Source: JAGVPT01 sp035500675
GTDB taxonomy: Bacteria; Bacteroidota; Ignavibacteria; UBA10030; UBA8401
Assembly (NCBI GenBank): GCA_035500675.1
Contig: DATJXA010000106.1
Location: 1-64,000 of the forward strand
Reading direction: 5' to 3'
DNA length: 64,000 nucleotides
A model generated the notes under the pieces. That model was not told where the DNA came from, ran no database searches, and saw only the letters and a program-made list of their open reading frames with translations. Numbering within the stretch: the first letter of the stretch is position 1; every line of letters starts with the position of its first letter. Shown in pieces: positions 35,640-44,118 of this stretch. The position numbers were made by a program, and so were the translations under genes.

Positions 35640-35751
35640 ATTATCAGTCAAAAATTCAAAGGGCAAAAAAGCAAAATTACATTGGAAAATTCAAAACAAA
35701 AACAGCCGGCTGGACAGAATGCGTCTTTCTAAAAAATCTCACTTTACACTT
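35640..35751. repeat. GCAAAGGGCAAAA-family repeat, copy 3
   Basis: Words such as AAATTCAAAGGGCAAAAAAG and CAAAATTACATTGGAAAATT (35649-35701) match copies 1 and 2. The far end (35738-35751, CTCACTTTACACTT) is the opposite-strand half and touches the DUF4159 stop codon at 35752. Confidence 0.65.
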
Positions 35752-36423
35752 CTATTGAGTCAGCGCCCAATAAAGCAAATTCGTGCCGAAACGAAGCGCC
35801 TCCTCCCTCTTCTCTTCCGGATCGTTGTGTACGTCGGGATCATCCCAGCCGTCGCTCGGGTTCGATTCGTATGTGTAATACACAACAAGCCGGCCCTTGT
35901 AGAAAATCCCGAACCCTTGCGGCGGTTTGCCGTTGTGTTCGTGGGTTTTTGGAACGCCGTTGGGAAAGTCATAAAAGCAGTGGTACAACCCGTAGGAAAA
36001 CGGGAGTTCGACAAGTTCCTCTTCAGGAAAAACTTTTTTCATCTCTCTCCTAAAGGACTTATCCATTCCGTAATCGTCGTCGGCATACAGGAAGCCGCCG
36101 TGCTCAAGATATGTTCGAAGGCGATTCACCTCATAATCAGAAAAAGAGATGTTGCCGTGTCCCGTCATGAACACAAACGGATACGAGAAAAATTTATCGT
36201 CGGAAATTTCCGTGAATTCGTACGTCGGGTCGGCGTCGATGCCAGCATGTTGCTTGACGAATGCAAGAAGGTTCGGTTCTTCCGTGGGACCGTTATACCA
36301 ATCCCCTCCTCCTGAATATTTCAACCGGGCGATGCGGAATTGAGATTCGATACGCTTCGTTTGCGAGAGGGCAACTTTGCACAGCGCACCGATGCACAAA
36401 ATACAGAGAATAGCTTTTTTCAT
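35752..36423 (-). CDS. DUF4159 domain protein, secreted
   Basis: 223 residues with a signal peptide (about 1-20, ending ALSQ). The DUF4159 domain follows directly: FRIARLKYSGGGDWYNGPTE, EPNLLAFVKQHAGID, FVFMTGHGNISFSDYEV, LRTYLEHGGFLYADDDYGMD and HCFYDFPNG. The fold is thought to be related to class I glutamine amidotransferase-like or ThuA-like domains; no enzymatic activity is established. It stands between the ftsZ terminator and the DUF4175 gene, so it is the first gene of a new unit with that partner. Confidence 0.9.
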   Translation of the reverse strand: MKKAILCILCIGALCKVALSQTKRIESQFRIARLKYSGGGDWYNGPTEEPNLLAFVKQHAGIDADPTYEFTEISDDKFFSYPFVFMTGHGNISFSDYEVNRLRTYLEHGGFLYADDDYGMDKSFRREMKKVFPEEELVELPFSYGLYHCFYDFPNGVPKTHEHNGKPPQGFGIFYKGRLVVYYTYESNPSDGWDDPDVHNDPEEKREEALRFGTNLLYWALTQ

Positions 36424-36506
36424 TAAGAAAATTTAGGGAATCAAGAAGGGAGAATCAAGGAGGAATGGCCTTATTACACTATCAAATGTATCGCCCGAAA
36501 AAATCA

Positions 36507-36534
36507 CCCCGTCCCGCAATTTCACGGGACGGGG
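36507..36534 (-). terminator. Rho-independent terminator closing the division/cell-wall cluster
   Basis: A 10-bp perfect GC-rich stem (36507-36516 with 36525-36534, arm CCCCGTCCCG) has an 8-base loop, then TGATTTTTTC on the minus strand. It starts 25 bases past the ftsZ stop. The strongest terminator in the window. Confidence 0.9.
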
Positions 36535-36558
36535 CATCACATCACTCACTACAACAAG

Positions 36559-37734
36559 TTAATCCATTATCTTTCGCAAAAACGCCGGCTTGTCGGTTTC
36601 GTTATGGTCGGTCGTCGGCTGGGCAAACCGTGATTCGCTGGATTGCATAGAAGGCGACGGGATCTGGAATCCCTTCCGAATGTACGCCGGTTCGTCCATT
36701 TTTTTGAGATCCTGCACTCCCGTCGGGATGTGGTCCAGGACTCGGACATTCTTTGCCGGCCTCGCAGTGGCGGACGCCTTCCTGTTGAAACCGGTCGCAA
36801 TGACGGTCACCATCAATTCTTCGGTCATCGATTCATCGATCACGGCTCCGAGAATGACGTTTGCATCGTCGCCAGCCGCTTCGTGAATAATGCTCGTCGC
36901 TTCGTCCACCTCAATGAGCGAAAGGTTCTTCCCGCCGGTGATGTTGACGAGGACGCCTTGCGCGCCGGCGATCGAAACTCCTTCCAGCAGCGGGCTTGAG
37001 ATCGCTGCGTTCGCAGCTTCAACGGCGCGGTTCTCTCCCGTTGCAACGCCCGACCCCATCAATGCGTCTCCCATTTCGCGCATGATCGTTCTAACGTCGG
37101 CGAAATCGAGGTTGATCAATCCCGGCACGGTAATGAGTTCGGAGATACCGCGCGTCGCATTATGGAGCACGCGGTTGCATATTTCAAACGCTTCCTCGAG
37201 CGGCGTGGTTTTCTCGACGATGGAAAGCAGCTTCTGGTTGGGAATGACGATCAGCGTGTCGACTTGTTTCTTCAATTCCTCCAGACCGTATTCCGCCTGC
37301 ATCAATCGCTTCTTGCCCTCGCAATTGAACGGCTTGGTGACGATGCCGACAACGAGCGCGCCGAGGCTTTTTGCGATGTTCGCGACGACGGGACCGCCGC
37401 CGGTCCCCGTGCCGCCTCCCATTCCGGCGGTAATGAATACCATGTCGCTCCCTGCAAGCGCGCGCGCTATCTCTTCACGATCTTCCTCGGCAGCACGGTG
37501 TCCGATGTTAGGATCCGCTCCCGCGCCAAGCCCTCGCGTTAAACTTTTGCCGATCTGGATCTTGTTTGGGGCGTCAGTACGCTCGAGAGCCTGTGTGTCG
37601 GTGTTGATGCAGATGAAATCGACTCCGCTCAGGCCTTTGTCGATCATGCTAACGATCGCGTTGCTCCCGCCACCGCCAACTCCCACTACGCGGATCTTGG
37701 CGCCGCCGTCTTTGGGGTTGTCAAGTTCTATCAT
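36559..37734 (-). CDS. ftsZ: Cell division protein FtsZ
   Basis: 391 residues. The tubulin-like GTPase forms the division ring. GTP-binding parts are IRVVGVGGGGSNAI (about 14-27), the tubulin signature GGGTGTGGGP (106-115), and NTDTQAL. The GTPase core ends near 320, then a variable linker (with SPSMQSSESRF) and the conserved C-terminal peptide DKPAFLRKIMD that binds FtsA. ATG 37734 has AAGGAG 5 bases upstream. It is the last gene of the cluster, with a terminator behind it and a repeat between it and ftsA. Confidence 0.98.
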   Translation of the reverse strand: MIELDNPKDGGAKIRVVGVGGGGSNAIVSMIDKGLSGVDFICINTDTQALERTDAPNKIQIGKSLTRGLGAGADPNIGHRAAEEDREEIARALAGSDMVFITAGMGGGTGTGGGPVVANIAKSLGALVVGIVTKPFNCEGKKRLMQAEYGLEELKKQVDTLIVIPNQKLLSIVEKTTPLEEAFEICNRVLHNATRGISELITVPGLINLDFADVRTIMREMGDALMGSGVATGENRAVEAANAAISSPLLEGVSIAGAQGVLVNITGGKNLSLIEVDEATSIIHEAAGDDANVILGAVIDESMTEELMVTVIATGFNRKASATARPAKNVRVLDHIPTGVQDLKKMDEPAYIRKGFQIPSPSMQSSESRFAQPTTDHNETDKPAFLRKIMD

Positions 37735-37809
37735 TGCTACTCCTTTGTGTTAGGTGAGTGATGTGTGTGTAAGTTTATAATTTCAGGTTATATTCTCGGC
37801 CATGAGTCA

Positions 37810-37900
37810 ACAGTTATCAGTAAGTAGTAAGCAGTAAGCAGTAAGCAGTAAGCAACATATTTCACAGAGTATCACTGATAGCTGTTAATTGTTCACTGTT
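37810..37900. repeat. GTAAGCA (TTnACTG reverse) repeat abutting the ftsA stop
   Basis: Words CAGTAAG, TAGTAAG, CAGTAAG (GTAAGCA repeated), then CACTGATAG, CTGTTAATTG and TTCACTG; this is the reverse-strand form of the 16644-16716 family followed by forward-strand words. The last base touches the ftsA stop codon (37901-37903). Confidence 0.8.
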
Positions 37901-39139
37901 TTACAACTCGTCGAACCACCCTTTCATCCTTTTGAGTATCGTCGGAAATTTTCCATCCATTTTCATTTTCGTGATGTTCTCGATATTCGGCCGTTGGCGA
38001 TGTTTGATTGCATGATGAACAAGACCGACGCCCGTCGCGTACATCGGATTTTCTATTTCGCGGACAAGCCCGCCGCGGAAACCTTGCGGGATCCCTATTT
38101 TCACCGGCATCCCGAGCACTTCGCGGGCAAGATCGGCGGTGCCTTTAATGAGCGATCCGCCTCCGGTAAGAACAACGCCGGCAGAAAGATGTTTTTGGTA
38201 GCCGGATCGTTTGATTTCCATCGCAGCGATCTCTAAAATTTCTTCCATGCGCGGCTGGATGATCTGGCATAACAACCGTTTGTCGATATCGAGGGGCGGC
38301 CTGCCTCCGATGCCCGGGACGGTGATCGGTTCGTTGTCCATGACCGACGGGAGATGCGCATGGCCATGTGTGATTTTCAATTGTTCCGCTTGTTCTGAAA
38401 GAATGCCGAGCCCCCTGCGAATATCATCCGTCACTTTTTTTCCGGCGATACCGATGACCGCTGTGTGGCGGATTGTCCTGTCCTCAAACACTGCGAGGTC
38501 GGTCGTCCCTCCGCCGATATCGACGAGCGCCACGCCAACCTCTTTTTCCTCTTTATCGAGCACTGCATCGCTCGAAGCGATCGGCTCGAGCACGATGTCG
38601 CTTACCGAAACGCCGGCCCGCTGTACGCACTTAAGAATGTTCTGGGCCGCAGAAACGAGCCCGGTGATGATATGCACGTTCGCTTCCATCCGAACCCCGG
38701 ACATGCCCACGGGGTCGTACACGCCGTCTTGCCCGTCGACGATGAATTCTTGCGGGATGACGTGAATAATTTTTCTGTCGGACGGCAGCGCCACTTTTTT
38801 TGTGTCTTCGATGAGGCGGTCGACATCTGCCTGCGTAATTTCCTGCTCCGGCCCGCTAATGGCGATGACGCCCCGGCTTTGGAAGCTCTGGACGTGGTCG
38901 CCGGCGATGCCCGCTACTACGGTTTGAATTTTCGCTCCCGATTGCAGCTCGGCTTCGCGTACAGCCGCCTGAATGGAGGCGATGGTTTTCTCGATATGAG
39001 TAATTACGCCGCGGGTCAAACCTTCGGACTTGCTTTTTCCGATACCTAAAATGTTCACTTCGTTATTTTCGCTCAGCGACGCGACAATGGCGCACACTTT
39101 TGTCGTGCCGATGTCGAGCCCTACATAGATATTTTCCAT
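37901..39139 (-). CDS. ftsA: Cell division protein FtsA
   Basis: 412 residues. Actin-like ATPase that ties FtsZ filaments to the membrane. Starts YVGLDIGTTKVCAIVA (phosphate 1), has the 1C domain with QEFIVDGQDGVYDPVGMSGV, the second phosphate loop VALVDIGGGTTDLAVF, and the adenosine motif GVVLTGGGSLIKG. The C-terminus has the amphipathic membrane helix FPTILKRMKGWFDEL. ATG 39139 has AAGGAAG 6 bases upstream; the next gene up is ftsQ, 13 bases away. Confidence 0.98.
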   Translation of the reverse strand: MENIYVGLDIGTTKVCAIVASLSENNEVNILGIGKSKSEGLTRGVITHIEKTIASIQAAVREAELQSGAKIQTVVAGIAGDHVQSFQSRGVIAISGPEQEITQADVDRLIEDTKKVALPSDRKIIHVIPQEFIVDGQDGVYDPVGMSGVRMEANVHIITGLVSAAQNILKCVQRAGVSVSDIVLEPIASSDAVLDKEEKEVGVALVDIGGGTTDLAVFEDRTIRHTAVIGIAGKKVTDDIRRGLGILSEQAEQLKITHGHAHLPSVMDNEPITVPGIGGRPPLDIDKRLLCQIIQPRMEEILEIAAMEIKRSGYQKHLSAGVVLTGGGSLIKGTADLAREVLGMPVKIGIPQGFRGGLVREIENPMYATGVGLVHHAIKHRQRPNIENITKMKMDGKFPTILKRMKGWFDEL

Positions 39140-39152
39140 ACTGCTTCCTTTT

Positions 39153-39962
39153 CTATGACGCTTTTTTCATGATTTGTTGATCCCCACTTTTCGATGAAAC
39201 GACGACCTGACCGTCGAATCGCACATCGATGTAACGGATATTTTGAGCACCTTGGTCAGCCACAAATTTTTTCCAGAACGTATCGAGCGTCACCAGTTTT
39301 CTGGCCGCATCTCCCCGTCCGAAAATGATCGGAACTCCGGTGTCTGCGGAATACAAGACAATGTCGTGTCCGCTGTGAATACGGACTTCGGAGATCATGT
39401 GTGAAAGCTCCGTACTTACCTTTTGCGCCGTGGTAATGATGTCGATGGCGGCAAGGATATCTGGTTGCGGAGCGCGTTGGCCGACGCTGAGCGCCGAGAC
39501 CGAGTCGAGTCCGCTGATGACCGGTAGATCGAAAATCGATTGCGATGCAACATGAGGTAGAACATAGCCGTCTTCGTCTACGCTCAGGAGATCGCTTCGC
39601 CCGGGGATAAGGAGAAGGGCAATCGGCGTACGTTCCTGTACGTAAACCTTGATCGTCGCCGGTGCGTCGCGCGTGACGGTGACTTTTTTGATGAAGTTAT
39701 TCCGCGCAATGTTCTTTTGGATCGAGCTCAGATCGACGTCGTACATTTTTGTGTTCAGCGAAATTCCCGTGAGCTTCACAATTTCATCCGGCGTGACGAT
39801 ATGTTCTCCCTCAACGACAATACCGCGGACAGTAAGGTGGTCCGTCCATTGCATGGCGCCGAGCCACACGGCGACAACGAGCACAAGAAGAGAAATAAAA
39901 ATTGCGTAGACCCTCTTTCCATGTCCTTCGCCGTGTTTTCCGATGAAAGCTTCTTCTGCCAT
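39153..39962 (-). CDS. ftsQ: Cell division protein FtsQ/DivIB
   Basis: 269 residues. Single-span protein of the FtsQLB complex. One helix (about 18-38) follows a basic cytoplasmic tail, then a POTRA domain (about 45-115: LTVRGIVVEGEHIVTPDEIV to ATIKVYVQERTPIALLLI) and a beta domain (about 120-255) with VDEDGYVLP. The start codon overlaps the murB stop (TAATG), so translation is coupled. The identity rests on position and POTRA layout; sequence conservation in this family is low. Confidence 0.92.
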   Translation of the reverse strand: MAEEAFIGKHGEGHGKRVYAIFISLLVLVVAVWLGAMQWTDHLTVRGIVVEGEHIVTPDEIVKLTGISLNTKMYDVDLSSIQKNIARNNFIKKVTVTRDAPATIKVYVQERTPIALLLIPGRSDLLSVDEDGYVLPHVASQSIFDLPVISGLDSVSALSVGQRAPQPDILAAIDIITTAQKVSTELSHMISEVRIHSGHDIVLYSADTGVPIIFGRGDAARKLVTLDTFWKKFVADQGAQNIRYIDVRFDGQVVVSSKSGDQQIMKKAS

Positions 39963-40882
39963 TAGTCCGCCACCTCTACAACTTCTTGTTCCCGAAATCC
40001 GATCAGCTTCACCTCGAGTTCCAACGTGATTCCGCTTTTCTCGAAAACCTCTTTCCGGGCTAGTTTCACGAGATCGAGCACGTCCTGCGCTTTAGCATGG
40101 CCGTGGTTGACGATAAAATTACCGTGGCGTTCCGAGATCTGCGCTCCGCCGATGCGTTTTCCTTTCAACCCGGCTTCCTCGACAAGCTTCGCGGCGAATG
40201 TCCCGGAAGGATTTTTAAACATACTTCCGGAATTCGGCAAGTTGAGCGGCTGCGATTGGTTCCTCTTCAAGAGGAGTTCTCTGCGCCGGCGAAGAAGCTC
40301 CGCCAAATCGCCCTGCGGCAAAAGGAACGATGCATTAAGAACGACATCGCGTGTAAAACCCGATCGCCGGTACGAAAATCCTGCCGAATCTTTTTTCACT
40401 TTTTGAATGGTATCGTCTCTGTAGATTTCGATATCGACAAGGTGGTCGGAGATCTCGCCGCCGTACGCCCCGGCGTTCATGATCACCGCGCCGCCGATCG
40501 TCCCCGGTATCCCGGCAAGCATCTCCACGCCCCCTTTTTCGTGCTGGATGCAGAAATCGACAAATTTGCTCAGCCTCACGCCCGAATCGGCGACGATGAG
40601 GTCGCGGTCAATGCTCACATTGCCCATACCTTCCTCGAGGTTGATCGCCGCCCCACGAAAACCGGCGTCGCTGATGAGGAGGTTCGAGCCTTTACCGATA
40701 ATCATAAATCGGTATTCAAATTTTTTGAAAAATCGGACCACCTCGATGAGGTCAAATTTATCGACGGGTTCGAGATAAAAGTCTGCCGGACCTCCGATAC
40801 GAAAGGAAGTATACTTCGCCAACGGCTCGGCCACTGCGACGTGCCCTCGAAAAACTTTCCGTATGTCTTCGACAGAAACCAT
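39962..40882 (-). CDS. murB: UDP-N-acetylenolpyruvoylglucosamine reductase MurB
   Basis: 306 residues, type II length. The FAD-dependent enzyme reduces enolpyruvyl-UDP-GlcNAc to UDP-MurNAc in the cytoplasm. FAD motifs are YTSFRIGGPADFYLEPV and MIIGKGSNLLISD; the active-site region is NSGSMFKNPSGTFAAKLVEE with the proton-donating serine, and EVKLIG near the end. ATG 40882 has no ribosome binding site: the 5' leader is a repeat that runs from murC. Translation may depend on the upstream message or on low-level initiation. Confidence 0.95.
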   Translation of the reverse strand: MVSVEDIRKVFRGHVAVAEPLAKYTSFRIGGPADFYLEPVDKFDLIEVVRFFKKFEYRFMIIGKGSNLLISDAGFRGAAINLEEGMGNVSIDRDLIVADSGVRLSKFVDFCIQHEKGGVEMLAGIPGTIGGAVIMNAGAYGGEISDHLVDIEIYRDDTIQKVKKDSAGFSYRRSGFTRDVVLNASFLLPQGDLAELLRRRRELLLKRNQSQPLNLPNSGSMFKNPSGTFAAKLVEEAGLKGKRIGGAQISERHGNFIVNHGHAKAQDVLDLVKLARKEVFEKSGITLELEVKLIGFREQEVVEVAD

Positions 40883-40883
40883 T

Positions 40884-40970
40884 AAAGCAATTAATAATGA
40901 AGAATGAATAATTAATTATTCAAACTGTATTGAGATCAATCCTTAACTATTAATTATTCATTCTTAATTG
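40884..40970. repeat. ATTAATTATTCATTC inverted repeat spanning the murC stop and murB leader
   Basis: A 17-bp perfect inverted pair: 40900-40916 and 40949-40965 (AAGAATGAATAATTAAT). It covers the whole gap between murC and murB and encodes the last codons and stop of murC. Related words recur at 62368-62397. Confidence 0.85.
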
Positions 40971-42335
40971 TTTTAAAAATTCTTCTCCAAACTTCCAAAT
41001 ATCTCCCGCCCCCATGGTAATGACGATGTCACCGGGCTTTGTATGTCGTTTCAAATATTCCGGAATGTTCTTTTTATCCTGCACATAATGAACGTCTTTG
41101 TGGCCGAATTGCTTTGCCGCATTAGTGATCAGCTCTCCGGTGACGCCTTGGATCGGCTCTTCTCGTGCAGGATAGACATCCGTAACGATGAGAACGTCGG
41201 CGAGGAGAAATGCTTTGCCAAACTCTTCATAAAAATCCCTCGTGCGTGAAAAGAGATGCGGCTGGAACACGCACACGACTCTTCTCCGCCAGCCCGATTT
41301 TACCCCCGAAAGCGTTGCTTTACATTCTGTGGGATGATGAGCGTAATCATCGTACACTGCGATACCGTTCGCTTCTCCCTTTTTTTCCCATCGACGATAC
41401 ACGCCCGTAAATTTTTCGATTCCCGCCTTTACTTTTGAGAACGGAATTCCAAGCTCCAAGCCGACCGCGATCGCTGCAAGCGCGTTCTGCACGTTGTGCT
41501 TCCCGGGGATCTGCAGAACGATTCTTCCGAGTTCGTCGGAACCCTTCACAACGGTAAAGGTGCTGGTGTTCTCCTTGAACACGATATCGACCGCCTGAAT
41601 ATCGGCCTGAGGCGTAAGGCCGTACGTGAGCAGCTTTTTTTTAATAAGCTGCGGCATAATATCTTGGAGGGCCGGTTCATCGAGACACAGAACAACAAAA
41701 CCATAGAAAGGAACTTTCGTCGCAAACTGAACGAACGCTCCTTTGATGTCTTCAAGATCGCGATAACAATCGAGATGATCGGTCTCGAGCGTCGTCAACA
41801 CGGCGACCGTCGGAGTAATTGACAGAAACGAGCGATCGAACTCATCCGCCTCTACAACGATGAAGTCTCCTCTCCCCAAGCGCGCATTCGTTCCCCCAAG
41901 TCCGCTGAGCTTCCCTCCAACGATCACCGTCGGATCGAGTCCTCCTTCCATAAGCACAAGGCTCACCATCGAAGTCGTTGTCGTTTTTCCGTGCGTCCCG
42001 GCGATGCCGATACCGTACTTAAGACGCATCACTTCCGCCAGCATCTCAGCGCGGCGAACGATCGGGATCTTCCGGCTTTTTGCTTCGGCCACCTCCGGGT
42101 TTTCGAGCATCACCGCGGAAGAATACACAAGCGTGTCTACATCCCGAGCTACGTTTGCGCTTTTGTGCCCTTCAAAAATTGTCGCGCCAAGTGATTGGAG
42201 ACGTTCCGTCACCTCGCTGAGCGATCTATCCGACCCGCTCACCGAAAATCCTTGATCCAACAATATCTCAGCAATCCCGCTCATACCAATTCCGCCGATA
42301 CCAACAAAATGAATTTTCTTTATTGAACTGAACAT
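40950..42335 (-). CDS. murC: UDP-N-acetylmuramate-L-alanine ligase MurC
   Basis: 461 residues. Joins L-Ala to UDP-MurNAc with ATP, in the cytoplasm. N-terminal GGIGMSGIAEILLDQG; ATP loop IGIAGTHGKTTTTSMVSLVL; acidic and His motif near ETDHLDCYRD; later VYDDYAHHPTECKATLSG (the family YAHHP). The last residues KQLRMNN and the TAA stop are read from the repeat at 40949-40970. Upstream is the small membrane protein, separated by another repeat. Confidence 0.97.
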   Translation of the reverse strand: MFSSIKKIHFVGIGGIGMSGIAEILLDQGFSVSGSDRSLSEVTERLQSLGATIFEGHKSANVARDVDTLVYSSAVMLENPEVAEAKSRKIPIVRRAEMLAEVMRLKYGIGIAGTHGKTTTTSMVSLVLMEGGLDPTVIVGGKLSGLGGTNARLGRGDFIVVEADEFDRSFLSITPTVAVLTTLETDHLDCYRDLEDIKGAFVQFATKVPFYGFVVLCLDEPALQDIMPQLIKKKLLTYGLTPQADIQAVDIVFKENTSTFTVVKGSDELGRIVLQIPGKHNVQNALAAIAVGLELGIPFSKVKAGIEKFTGVYRRWEKKGEANGIAVYDDYAHHPTECKATLSGVKSGWRRRVVCVFQPHLFSRTRDFYEEFGKAFLLADVLIVTDVYPAREEPIQGVTGELITNAAKQFGHKDVHYVQDKKNIPEYLKRHTKPGDIVITMGAGDIWKFGEEFLKQLRMNN

Positions 42336-42386
42336 GTGCCTTTTCTACAAAAGTCCGTTAAAACTACAACCTTTGATGTGTGTAAT

Positions 42387-42487
42387 GGTTATACGTCATA
42401 CGTATTACGTAAAACGTATAACGTGTAACGTGTAACGTAATACCTTCCATCCTGACTGTTCATTGTTAATTGCTAGCTGTTAATTGA
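42387..42487. repeat. TTACGT repeat (copy 2) joined to a TGTTAATTG repeat
   Basis: 42387-42444 contains words ATACGTC, ATACGTATT, ACGTAAAACGT, ATAACGTGT and AACGTGTAACGT. From 42453 follow CTGACTG, TTCATTG, TTAATTG and CTGTTAATTG, which run into the 3' end of the gene ending at 42473 and encode its last four residues and stop. Confidence 0.75.
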
Positions 42488-42979
42488 CCTCTTCCTTCCA
42501 ACCCTAAACCGTCGACCATCTCCTTTCGGCACGCGAGCGGCAACACGCTCCATTTCCGCGAGAAGTTCTTTCTCGCGTTCATACCTACCAACGCGGATGC
42601 GATACAACCTGCGCCTCCCGTTCACCTTGAAAACGATGACCTGGAACCGCCCGGCCGTTTGTACAGCTTTCTCGCGGCCGATGTGAAGCCATTCGATGCT
42701 GGAGAACAAAATTTCCCGGCGCGCAAATTTGTGCTGAAAAACTATCGCATCGTTTTCAACGACCAGCTTGCGGTCGCGTATCCTGTTTAGCAGAAGCGTG
42801 ACAAACGCGACGACAACGAAGAAACCGATGATGTAGAGAATCGGGTCCCTAAAAACAAAGGTGAACTCGTTCTCAATAAAACTCCCTTTGACTCCCGCAT
42901 ACAGGATGAACGTGACAAGATAAATCAGCGCTTGCTGGTAATAAAAATCGAGCTTGTATTTGAATTCCTTCGGCTGCAT
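42473..42979 (-). CDS. Small membrane protein inside the cell-wall cluster
   Basis: 168 residues, no recognised family. Two helices (about 15-36 and 46-66: YIIGFFVVVAFVTLLLNRIR) are followed by a basic soluble domain of about 90 residues with VVENDAIVFQHKFARREILF and FKVNGRRRLYRIRVGRYERE, which recalls bacterial PH-like (YdbT/PH_2-type) domains: strands with an aromatic-basic pattern. That similarity is weak. ATG 42979 comes 3 bases after the murG stop, so it is part of the cluster message, between murG and murC. An insertion of this kind is not part of the textbook gene order. Confidence 0.6.
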   Translation of the reverse strand: MQPKEFKYKLDFYYQQALIYLVTFILYAGVKGSFIENEFTFVFRDPILYIIGFFVVVAFVTLLLNRIRDRKLVVENDAIVFQHKFARREILFSSIEWLHIGREKAVQTAGRFQVIVFKVNGRRRLYRIRVGRYEREKELLAEMERVAARVPKGDGRRFRVGRKRSINS

Positions 42980-42982
42980 AAT

Positions 42983-44089
42983 TTATATCAATTGCGCAAG
43001 CGCAAGAATTTTCGAAGCAATTTCTGATCCGGCGTTCGGTCTTCCGAGCTTCCGGCTCTTTCCCGCCATCTCACTGAGGCGTGCAGGATGGGAAAACATT
43101 TCCACGATCGTTGACATCGCTTTTGTCTCCAATTCGGAATCTTTCAACATCACAGCGGCGTCCGCTTCCACCATCGCCTGCGCGTTAAGCTCCTGATGGT
43201 TTGCAGCGGCGTGAGGATACGGAATCAAGATCGCCGGCTTGCCTAATCGCGTTAACTCCGCAATGGTTGTCGCGCCCGACCTGCACATAACGAGGTCAGC
43301 GGCGGCGTATGCGTGCTCGATGTTATCGATAAACTTCCCAACCCAAACGCCGATATTTTTCATCCGTTCGTAGCGCTCAAAATCTTTTTCGCCCGTCTGC
43401 CAGATAATTTGAATGTCCTGCTCGGCGAGTCTCTTGACGAATTTTTCCATTGCGCTGTTCAATGAAACCGCGCCAAGACTGCCGCCGAAAACAAGAACCG
43501 TACCCTTCGCCGGATCTAAATTGAAAAATTTGGCGCCGGCCTCCCGAGAAATCGAGCCCAACGCCGCACGAGTCGGGTTTCCGACAAGTTCAATGCGAGC
43601 TGCTGTGCTCGTGGGAAGCCATTTTCTCGTCACATCGAACGTGAGAAAAATTTTCGTCGCCTTCCCGGCTATAAGCCGTGTCGTGACCCCCGGGTAGCTA
43701 TTGCTTTCGTGGATCACTGTCGGAATCCGGAGTAGGGATGCCGCATACAATATCGGTCCGCAAACGTACCCTCCCGTACCAATGACGACCTTGGGCTTAA
43801 ACCTTCGAATGAGAAAGAACGACTGCGCTAATGAGACAACGACCTTGACCGGAAAAAGGAGGTTCCCGGCCGTTAATCGCCGGTGGAGGCCGCTGATCCA
43901 AATTGTAAAGAACTCGAAACCTTTTGAAGGAACGACTCGCGCCTCGATTTTATTTTTCGTTCCGACAAATCCAATGTTTACATCACTCTTTTGTTTCTTT
44001 ATTTCTTCAGCGATTGCAATGGCCGGGAAAAGATGCCCGCCTGTGCCGCCGGCTGCAAAAAGAATTGCCGTCGAGTCTGCTTTAGACAT
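42983..44089 (-). CDS. murG: Lipid II synthase MurG
   Basis: 368 residues, GT-B fold. Adds GlcNAc to lipid I on the inner leaflet of the membrane. N-terminal AAGGTGGHLFPAIAIAEEIK with the conserved His; KVVIGTGGYVCGPILYAASL (G loop 2); HESNSYPG; C-terminal domain with VLVFGGSLGAVSLNSAMEKF and MCRSGATTIAELTRLGKPAI and LIPYPHAAANHQELNA. It ends three bases before the small membrane protein gene and is preceded by a repeat. Confidence 0.97.
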   Translation of the reverse strand: MSKADSTAILFAAGGTGGHLFPAIAIAEEIKKQKSDVNIGFVGTKNKIEARVVPSKGFEFFTIWISGLHRRLTAGNLLFPVKVVVSLAQSFFLIRRFKPKVVIGTGGYVCGPILYAASLLRIPTVIHESNSYPGVTTRLIAGKATKIFLTFDVTRKWLPTSTAARIELVGNPTRAALGSISREAGAKFFNLDPAKGTVLVFGGSLGAVSLNSAMEKFVKRLAEQDIQIIWQTGEKDFERYERMKNIGVWVGKFIDNIEHAYAAADLVMCRSGATTIAELTRLGKPAILIPYPHAAANHQELNAQAMVEADAAVMLKDSELETKAMSTIVEMFSHPARLSEMAGKSRKLGRPNAGSEIASKILALAQLI

Positions 44090-44118
44090 ACATGCTTCTA
44101 AAAAAACTTTTGACCAAC

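Noticed and set aside
36890..37753. 287-residue plus-strand ORF over ftsZ
   Set aside because: It is the antisense frame of ftsZ, with Ser/Pro/Ala-rich composition and no family pattern; ftsZ itself is intact on the other strand.
40097..40885. 262-residue plus-strand ORF over murB
   Set aside because: Antisense of a conserved gene; protein shows no fold pattern.
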